Both the position numbers and the translations under genes were made by a program. From contig JBBQJP010000019.1 in NCBI GenBank assembly GCA_038326025.1, forward strand, positions 11,867 to 75,866: a stretch of 64,000 nt of DNA, given 5' to 3'. The notes under the pieces are model-generated. The model did not search any database. It was not told the origin of the DNA and saw nothing but the letters and a program-made list of their open reading frames with translations. Shown piece by piece: positions 58,795-64,000 of this stretch (within the stretch, counting starts at the first letter, position 1; each line of letters begins with the position of its first letter). Origin of the DNA: CAISIP01 sp038326025. GTDB taxonomy: Bacteria; Pseudomonadota; Gammaproteobacteria; Burkholderiales; Burkholderiaceae_C.

Positions 58795-60516
58795 GTGCCG
58801 GGCACGAACGCGACCGACACGCTGTTGATTTGCATGACCCACGCGCCTGGAACAGCGTTCGCCCTTAGCGCCAAGGGGCTTACAGCGTCGCGCTCCGACA
58901 TGGCCTGGGCGTTTGTGCTGGCGGCCCTGCTGGGCGTGCCGGTGCTGTATGCCACCGGCTCTGCGGTGGGGGCTGGTCTGGACCTCGACGCCTGGCAGGC
59001 CTTGTGGGCCGCGCCACAGACTATGCGCGCGCTGGCGCTGAGCCTGTGGACCGGCATCGTATCGAGCCTGCTCGCCGTCGCTCTGAGCGCCTGGATCATG
59101 TCGCGCAGTTTTCCTTCACGCTGGCCAGGTCTGGTACGCCTGCTCGGGCCGATGCTTGCCGTGCCCCATGCGGCGTTCGGCATAGGCCTGGTGGTTCTGC
59201 TCAGTCCCAGTGGCTGGTTGCTGCGCGCCGTCTCGCCATGGGCCACCGGGTTCAACGATCCGCCGCCCTGGGCCACGACGCAGGACCCCTGGGGCCTGGG
59301 ACTGATCCTCGTGCTGGTGGCCAAGGAGGTGCCGTTCCTGCTGTGGGCAGCGGCTGCGCATCTGCAACGGGCCGATGTGGCTTTGCGGCTCACCCGCGAA
59401 CGTGCCGTGGCGCGCACCATGGGTTACGCACCCGCCAAGGCCTGGTGGCGCGTGGTCTGGCCCCAGCTTTGGCCCCGCCTGACCTGGCCGATGCTGGCGG
59501 TGCTGGCCTATTCGATGACCGTGGTTGACGTTGCGCTCGTGGCGGGCCCGGCATCACCGCCGACCCTGGCGGTGCAGGCCTGGTCCTGGCTGCTCGATGC
59601 CGACCCGGCCACCAACCGTCAGGGCGCCGCCGCCGCGTGGTTGCTGGCCCTGGCCCTGGCCGTTGTGGCGCTGCTTCTGTGGAGCCTGCCCCGCTCGCAC
59701 GGATGGCGCGCACGCCGCACCACGGGTGTGCGTGGCGCGGTGTCTGCGCCAAAGGCCGCCACTGCCGCCCTGTGGGCATTGCGCGGATTGCTGGCGTTGT
59801 ACCTGGTCGTGATGCTGGCGTTGGCGCTGGGCAGCGTATCCGGCGTATGGCCGTTTCCACGTCTGCTGCCGCAAACCTTCACCTGGGGCGCGTGGATGTC
59901 GGTGTGGGGCAGCGTGTCCACGGTGGGTACCACGCTCACGCTGGCGCTGGCCAGCTCCGTTACGGCCCTGTTGTGGTCGGTAGCGTGGCTGGAAACCGCT
60001 CCACCGCGGTGGGACCTCGGGTTGCGCCGGGTGGTTTACCTGCCACTGATACTGCCTTCCGTTCTGTGGATCGTAGGCATCCATGCCGTCGCACTGCACT
60101 GGAACCTCGACACCCGCTGGAGGGGACTGTGGCTGGCCCACAGCCTGGCCTGCGTGCCCTACGTGCTGATCACCCTGGGGCCGGCGTATGGCGGTTTTGA
60201 TCCGCGCTTGCGTCAGGTCAGCGCGTCCCTGGGCCACGGACGTACGGCCTTTTTGCTGCGCGTGAAATGGCCCTTGTTGCGTGCAGCCCTGTGGTCATCG
60301 CTGGCGGTCGGATTCGCCGTCAGCGTCGCGCAATACCTGCCCACGCTGTTCATCGGTGGCGGCCGCTACGCCACGGTCACGACCGAGGCCGTCACGCTCG
60401 CCGCGGGTGCACAACGCTCGTTGACATCGGCCTACGCCTGGCTGCAATGGTGTCTGCCGGTGCTGGCATTCGGCCTGGCCGCGTGGGCCGGAAAGCCGCG
60501 CCGGTTCCGACGCTAA
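58795..60516 (+). CDS. ynjC: YnjC-type double-domain ABC transporter permease
   Basis: A permease of about 560-573 residues with two fused membrane domains, each carrying an EAA-type loop (RERAVARTMGYAPAKAWWRV, then QVSASLGHGRTAFLLRVKWP). This fused layout is that of E. coli YnjC and of the iron/thiamine-type permeases, so one polypeptide makes the whole pore. Start choice is uncertain: GTG 58795 or ATG 58834 (MTHAPGTAFALSAKGLTASR). It belongs with the ynjB receptor upstream and the ynjD ATPase downstream. Confidence 0.86.
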   Translation: MPGTNATDTLLICMTHAPGTAFALSAKGLTASRSDMAWAFVLAALLGVPVLYATGSAVGAGLDLDAWQALWAAPQTMRALALSLWTGIVSSLLAVALSAWIMSRSFPSRWPGLVRLLGPMLAVPHAAFGIGLVVLLSPSGWLLRAVSPWATGFNDPPPWATTQDPWGLGLILVLVAKEVPFLLWAAAAHLQRADVALRLTRERAVARTMGYAPAKAWWRVVWPQLWPRLTWPMLAVLAYSMTVVDVALVAGPASPPTLAVQAWSWLLDADPATNRQGAAAAWLLALALAVVALLLWSLPRSHGWRARRTTGVRGAVSAPKAATAALWALRGLLALYLVVMLALALGSVSGVWPFPRLLPQTFTWGAWMSVWGSVSTVGTTLTLALASSVTALLWSVAWLETAPPRWDLGLRRVVYLPLILPSVLWIVGIHAVALHWNLDTRWRGLWLAHSLACVPYVLITLGPAYGGFDPRLRQVSASLGHGRTAFLLRVKWPLLRAALWSSLAVGFAVSVAQYLPTLFIGGGRYATVTTEAVTLAAGAQRSLTSAYAWLQWCLPVLAFGLAAWAGKPRRFRR

Positions 60517-60528
60517 GCCGACGACCCA

Positions 60529-61569
60529 TCACCCGGGCAGGCCGCGCAGCAGTTCGCGTGTGATTTCGGCCGCCGAGATGGCCTTGCAAGCGCTCGCGTT
60601 CTGCCCTGACCACAACGGGGTGAACCCGTCCAGGCCCTGGCGCTCGGCTGCCTGCCGCAGTGGCGCCAAAGCGGCACCAGCCAGCGGGAATGCCGGAGCC
60701 AGTGCTGCCTGGGGCCCGAGATCGCGCATCAGGCGATTGACAATGCCACGCGCCGGCCGACCCGAGAACAGGCACGTGAGTGCGGTATGGCGCGCGGCAT
60801 CACTTTGCAAGGCGGCGCGGTGCAGTGCGCTGGTGCGCGCCTCCGAACTCAACAGATAGGCAGTGCCGGCCTGCACGCCACTGGCACCCAGCGCCACGGC
60901 GGCCGCCACCGCGCCGGCATCGGCAATGCCGCCGGCCGCAATCACCGGGATCCGGACCTTGCGCACAATTTGCGGCACCAGGGCCAGGGTTCCGACCTGG
61001 GTCGTCGTGTCTTCGGAAAGGAACATGCCGCGGTGGCCACCCGCCTCCAGGCCCTGGGCGATGATGGCGTCCACGCCCCGCTGATCCAGCCACAAGGCTT
61101 CGTCGACTGTGGTCGCGCTGGACAGAATGCGGCTGCCCCAGCTGCGCACCCGCGCCAGCAGATCGTCGTGGGGCAGCCCGAAATGGAAGCTGATCACCGG
61201 CGGACGGAATGGCTCGAGCACGTCGGCCATGGCGTCGGTAAAGGGTTCGCGTATGACCGACGGCACTGATGCCGCCACATCCAGCCCCAGCTCGCGGTAA
61301 TAAGGCGCCAACAGCAAACGCCATGCGGTCTCAGCCTGAGGATCTGGTGGTGGGGGCGTATGGCAGAAGAAGTTGAGATTGACGGTTGCCGATTGCGCCT
61401 GTATCTGCACCAGCGCTTCGCTAACGGCCTGCGGCGTGAGCATGGCACACGGCAAAGAGCCGAGGGCACCAGCGCCCGACACCGCCAGCGCCAGTTCAAC
61501 GCCCTGGACCCCGGCCATTGGCGCCTGAACCAGTGGCCAGCGGACACCCAGAAGTGCGGCCAGTGTCAC
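60529..61569 (-). CDS. Nitronate monooxygenase family protein
   Basis: A 346-residue FMN TIM barrel of the 2-nitropropane dioxygenase/NMO family. The family parts are PLVQAPMAGVQGVELALAVS (N-terminal), the substrate site QGLEAGGHRGMF (GGHxG), VIAAGGIADAGAVAAAVALG (FMN phosphate), and ASGVQAGTAYLLSSEA. Members oxidise nitronates or 3-nitropropionate-like compounds; others have unknown substrates. It is read against ynjC, 12 bases beyond its stop, and interrupts the ynj gene run. Confidence 0.9.
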   Translation of the reverse strand: MTLAALLGVRWPLVQAPMAGVQGVELALAVSGAGALGSLPCAMLTPQAVSEALVQIQAQSATVNLNFFCHTPPPPDPQAETAWRLLLAPYYRELGLDVAASVPSVIREPFTDAMADVLEPFRPPVISFHFGLPHDDLLARVRSWGSRILSSATTVDEALWLDQRGVDAIIAQGLEAGGHRGMFLSEDTTTQVGTLALVPQIVRKVRIPVIAAGGIADAGAVAAAVALGASGVQAGTAYLLSSEARTSALHRAALQSDAARHTALTCLFSGRPARGIVNRLMRDLGPQAALAPAFPLAGAALAPLRQAAERQGLDGFTPLWSGQNASACKAISAAEITRELLRGLPG

Positions 61570-61587
61570 GACACGCGCAGTGTTGCG

Positions 61588-62136
61588 CTATTTGCTGGCG
61601 CCAGCCGCCGGCGGCTGGATGCCGAGTCGGCCTGCCACGGTCCGATCGAGTGCGCGGACCTTGGCTTCAATGATCGGCTTGGTTTCTGCGACCAGCTTCT
61701 CGGTCAGGTCCTTTTGCATCTCGGGGCCCAGCGCCTGGAACTTGCGGTTGATCGGCGACTCGATGATGGCGATCAGTTGCTTGAGTTCATCTTCGGTGAA
61801 ACGCTCGTCCAGCAACACACCAATCGTCGAGGGCGCCAGCGCCACCGCACGATCGCGTACCACTGGCACGGCTTCGTCCACGTATTTCTTGAGGTCGGCC
61901 TGGATGTCGCGCGCCACGGCCTGGCGCTTGTCCGGCGGAATCCGCTGCTGCAGCAGCGGACCGGCACGTTGCATGAGAACCTGGGCCGGTTGTTCGGCCA
62001 TGGCACGCGCGACCAGTTCAATTGCGGGTTGCTGCAACAACAGGACCTTGGCCACCAGTTCCTTCTTGGCCGGAGTCGACTGGGCATATGCTGCACCAGC
62101 AGTGACGAGCATCGCGACAACAATCAGTTTCTTCAT
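61588..62136 (-). CDS. Exported DUF2059-family protein
   Basis: A 182-residue periplasmic protein. A signal peptide (KKLIVVAMLVTAGAAYAQ) precedes a mostly helical domain: KKELVAKVLLLQQPAIELVA, AVALAPSTIGVLLDERFTED, ELKQLIAIIESPINRKFQAL and LVAETKPIIEAKVRALDRTV. This pattern, with the F-T-E-x-E-L motif and a final K-F segment, is the DUF2059 family, whose role is unknown. GAAGGA precedes ATG 62136. It is followed by the nitronate monooxygenase in the same direction, 18 bases beyond its stop. Confidence 0.85.
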   Translation of the reverse strand: MKKLIVVAMLVTAGAAYAQSTPAKKELVAKVLLLQQPAIELVARAMAEQPAQVLMQRAGPLLQQRIPPDKRQAVARDIQADLKKYVDEAVPVVRDRAVALAPSTIGVLLDERFTEDELKQLIAIIESPINRKFQALGPEMQKDLTEKLVAETKPIIEAKVRALDRTVAGRLGIQPPAAGASK

Positions 62137-62296
62137 GCGGGTTCCTTCAAACCAGGTTGGACATCCCTCGCGCAAACGGCGCCCGGTGATTCCCGCACTT
62201 ATTATCACCCTCACATGTGAAGATTCGCATCCATGCCTTAAGACGCCGGCAACCGGCCGTGGTCAACCACCATTACCCCCATACCCACATACCCAC

Positions 62297-62920
62297 ATGC
62301 CATTGCAGGTTCACGTCGAACAACTCGCCACCGCCGACAGCGTCCTGATCCGCGATTTCACGCTACGGGTGGAGCCGGGCCAGATCCACACCGTCATGGG
62401 GGCCAGTGGCTCGGGTAAATCCACTCTGCTCAGTGCGATCTGCGGCACACTGGCGGCCGGCCTGTCTTTCAGCGGTTCCGTAGCCCTGGGCGGACGGCGT
62501 ATCGACACCTTGCCCACCGAACAACGTCAGGTTGGCATCCTGTTCCAGGACGATCTGCTTTTCGCGCACATGACCGTGGCCGAGAATCTGCTGTTCGCCG
62601 TGCCTGCCGGGCCAAAGGCGCAACGTCATGAACGCGTGCGCGCCGGCCTGTCCGACCTGGAGCTGAGTGACTTTGCACACGCCAATCCGGCGACGCTGTC
62701 AGGTGGCCAGCGTGCGCGCGTCGCGCTGATGCGCGCGTTGTTGGCCGACCCCAAAGCCTTGCTGCTCGATGAGCCCTTTTCGCGCCTGGATGCCGAATTG
62801 CGCGAGAGGGTGCGTCAATTCGTATTCGACCTGGTAAGAAAACGCGGCATTCCCGTACTAATGGTCACCCATGACGAAGCCGACATCGCCGACCCGGCAC
62901 TCTTGACCCGACTGCCCTGA
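62297..62920 (+). CDS. ynjD: YnjD-type ABC transporter ATPase
   Basis: A 207-residue ATPase. Walker A is TVMGASGSGKSTLLSAI, the Q-loop VGILFQDDLLFAHMTVAENL, the signature LSGGQRARVALMRAL, Walker B LLLDEPFSRLDAELRERV and the switch LMVTHDEADI. The short length (no C-terminal regulatory domain) and sequence fit YnjD. It is 7 bases before the phosphatidyltransferase gene, as in E. coli where ynjF follows the ynj transport genes. The matching ynjB and ynjC are 5 kb and 2 kb upstream. Confidence 0.9.
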   Translation: MPLQVHVEQLATADSVLIRDFTLRVEPGQIHTVMGASGSGKSTLLSAICGTLAAGLSFSGSVALGGRRIDTLPTEQRQVGILFQDDLLFAHMTVAENLLFAVPAGPKAQRHERVRAGLSDLELSDFAHANPATLSGGQRARVALMRALLADPKALLLDEPFSRLDAELRERVRQFVFDLVRKRGIPVLMVTHDEADIADPALLTRLP

Positions 62921-62927
62921 CCCTCTC

Positions 62928-63533
62928 GTGCTAGACCGCGCTGCCACCACCCTGATCAAACCCGCAATCGACCGGATCGCCAGCATACTGGCGCGCCTGG
63001 GCCTGGGTGCCAACCTGATGACCTTGTTCGGGTTTTCCATTGGCATGGGTGCCGCAGTCTTGATTGCAACGCAACACTTCTGGGCCGGCGCAGTTGCGAT
63101 CCTGCTGTCGCGCCTGTGTGATGGCCTTGACGGCGCGATTGCGCGGCGCACGCAGACCACCGACGCTGGCGGCTTTCTCGACATCGCGCTCGATTTCGTG
63201 TTTTACGCATCCATTCCGCTGGCCTTTGCATTGGCAGACCCGCAGCGCAACGCACTGGCGGCCGCGTTGCTGCTGGCTGCCTTCTGCGGCACCATGTCAA
63301 GCTTTCTGGCGTTCGCGGTGATCGCGGCAAAACGCAAGATGACCAACCTTTCGTGGCCGGACAAATCGCTCTATTTCCTGGGTGGCCTGACCGAGGCCAC
63401 CGAGACCCTGGCCTGCTTCATCGCGATGTGCCTGTGGCCCCAACAATTTCCGCTGCTGGCGGGCATCTTCGCAGCCATGTGTGCCGTCACCACCGCAACC
63501 CGGATCTGGTGGGGCTGGCGCGCTTTTTCCTAA
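62928..63533 (+). CDS. ynjF: YnjF-type CDP-alcohol phosphatidyltransferase
   Basis: A 201-residue membrane protein of the CDP-alcohol phosphatidyltransferase family. The signature DGx2ARx8Gx3Dx3D is seen as CDGLDGAIARRTQTTDAGGF followed by LDIALDF, with all Asp residues present. Six membrane segments follow. Family members make phospholipids from CDP-diacylglycerol and an alcohol; E. coli YnjF has no established function. The start is GTG 62928, seven bases after the ATPase stop, indicating co-transcription with ynjD. Confidence 0.88.
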   Translation: MLDRAATTLIKPAIDRIASILARLGLGANLMTLFGFSIGMGAAVLIATQHFWAGAVAILLSRLCDGLDGAIARRTQTTDAGGFLDIALDFVFYASIPLAFALADPQRNALAAALLLAAFCGTMSSFLAFAVIAAKRKMTNLSWPDKSLYFLGGLTEATETLACFIAMCLWPQQFPLLAGIFAAMCAVTTATRIWWGWRAFS

Positions 63534-63569
63534 ACACGGCAGGCCGCACCAAAGGTCTGGACTCTCGCC

Positions 63570-64000
63570 CTACAGCCGCTTTGACAACATGCTGACGTAG
63601 TCGTGCAACTGGGTGTTGATGGTCGAGATGCGGTATTCGACCGGCTTGTCGCCGAAGGTCAAGGCCGTGCGATGCACCTCCAGTACAGGCTGGCCCTGCG
63701 GCACGCCGAGCACCCGCGCGGTGTTGCGGTCCGCTGCAGCGGCGCGCGTGCGCTCCTGCGCATGCAACACGGTGATGCCGAACTCGGTCTGGTACAGGCT
63801 GTAGATCGTACTCTGGCGATCGCGCAGGCGCTTCTCGGTCAGGCCCTTGAACATCAGCGCCGGGATCGTGATGTTGTCATGCACCACAGCGCGCCCGCCC
63901 AGTGACAGCCGGTTGCCGAAACGAATCACCGGGTCGCCGGCCTTGATGCGCAGCGCACCGGCATCCGCTTCGTTCGCACGCTCTCGCTCAAAGCCCAGGC
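63570..64000 (-). CDS. GntR-family regulator, UTRA domain (partial)
   Basis: The C-terminal part (about 143 residues) of a HutC-type GntR regulator; the frame stays open to the window edge and the N-terminal DNA-binding domain lies beyond it. The visible UTRA ligand domain has RIKAGDPVIRFGNRLSLGGR, the SLYQTEFGITVLHAQERTRA segment, LGVPQGQPVLEVHRTALTFG and the end PVEYRISTINTQLHDYVSML. The ligand is unknown. It is convergent with the ynjF-like gene. Confidence 0.85.
   Translation of the reverse strand, partial: LGFERERANEADAGALRIKAGDPVIRFGNRLSLGGRAVVHDNITIPALMFKGLTEKRLRDRQSTIYSLYQTEFGITVLHAQERTRAAAADRNTARVLGVPQGQPVLEVHRTALTFGDKPVEYRISTINTQLHDYVSMLSKRL

Noticed and set aside
1..64000. CRISPR array, prophage or integron
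   Set aside because: No regularly spaced direct repeats, phage structural genes or integrase genes were seen in the window.

Overview
The window is GC-rich, densely coded chromosomal DNA from a betaproteobacterium, most likely of the order Burkholderiales. The evidence is a Bug-type (TctC-like) solute receptor, the block hemW-rdgB-rph / PP2C phosphatase-Ser/Thr kinase / yicC-gmk-rpoZ-spoT-greB, the run mutM / TPR protein-lolB-ispE-tRNA-Gln-prs-rplY-pth, and a rsmD-coaD / M16-M16 / ftsY neighbourhood. Nothing indicates a plasmid or phage. The only complete mobile element is one IS5-family insertion sequence. Four tRNA genes were found (Ser-UGA, Arg-ACG, Met/Ile2-CAU, Gln-UUG) and no rRNA or CRISPR array.

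Layout. 1-5300: urease operon ureA-orf62-ureB-ureC-ureEFG, split between ureC and ureE by a toxin-antitoxin pair (AbrB/MazE-type antitoxin plus Doc/Fic toxin) on the opposite strand with its own promoter and palindromic operator. 5300-8400: tRNA-Ser, then a GntR-type regulator divergent from a fumarylacetoacetate-hydrolase-family enzyme and a Bug receptor, which looks like a small catabolic/uptake unit. 8400-12900: a cold-shock/DUF1294 membrane protein, a small hypothetical, a CBS-domain protein, and the operon rph-rdgB-hemW. 12939-14103: the IS element with TTAA target duplication, sitting at the stop codon of a PP2C phosphatase gene that overlaps its partner kinase gene. 16100-20900: yicC, gmk, rpoZ, spoT and convergent greB. 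20950-25400: tRNA-Arg, a SapC-family gene, an AT-richer 477-bp gap with a candidate sigma-54 promoter, then four overlapping genes: a secreted protein, a PqqD-like protein, an HprK-related kinase A and a nucleotidyltransferase-like protein, ending at tRNA-Met/Ile2. 25400-40550: housekeeping genes (hrcA, nadK, recN, rapZ, mutY, a bacterial dynamin, mutM, TPR protein, lolB, ispE, tRNA-Gln, prs, rplY, pth, a small secreted protein, a ferredoxin). 40700-50730: a block of probable accessory genes containing a complete dipeptide-type ABC importer (two permeases, two ATPases, one receptor), a TTC38-like protein, a histidine phosphatase, an SMP-30 lactonase, a universal stress protein and a hydrolase. 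50726-55900: coaD, rsmD, a pair of M16 peptidases and ftsY. 56000-63530: the parts of a YnjBCD-type ABC importer plus the YnjF-type phosphatidyltransferase, interleaved with an unrelated-looking secreted protein, a carboxylesterase, a nitronate monooxygenase and a DUF2059 protein. The window ends inside a second GntR-family gene (UTRA domain).

The most unusual content is the PqqD-like/HprK-related kinase cassette headed by an unrecognised secreted protein behind a possible sigma-54 promoter. Next are the toxin-antitoxin pair dividing the urease operon and the dispersed ynjBCDF locus. Start codons were chosen from family alignment memory, ribosome-binding sites and overlaps. No database search was run, so family names rest on motifs and recalled relatives.
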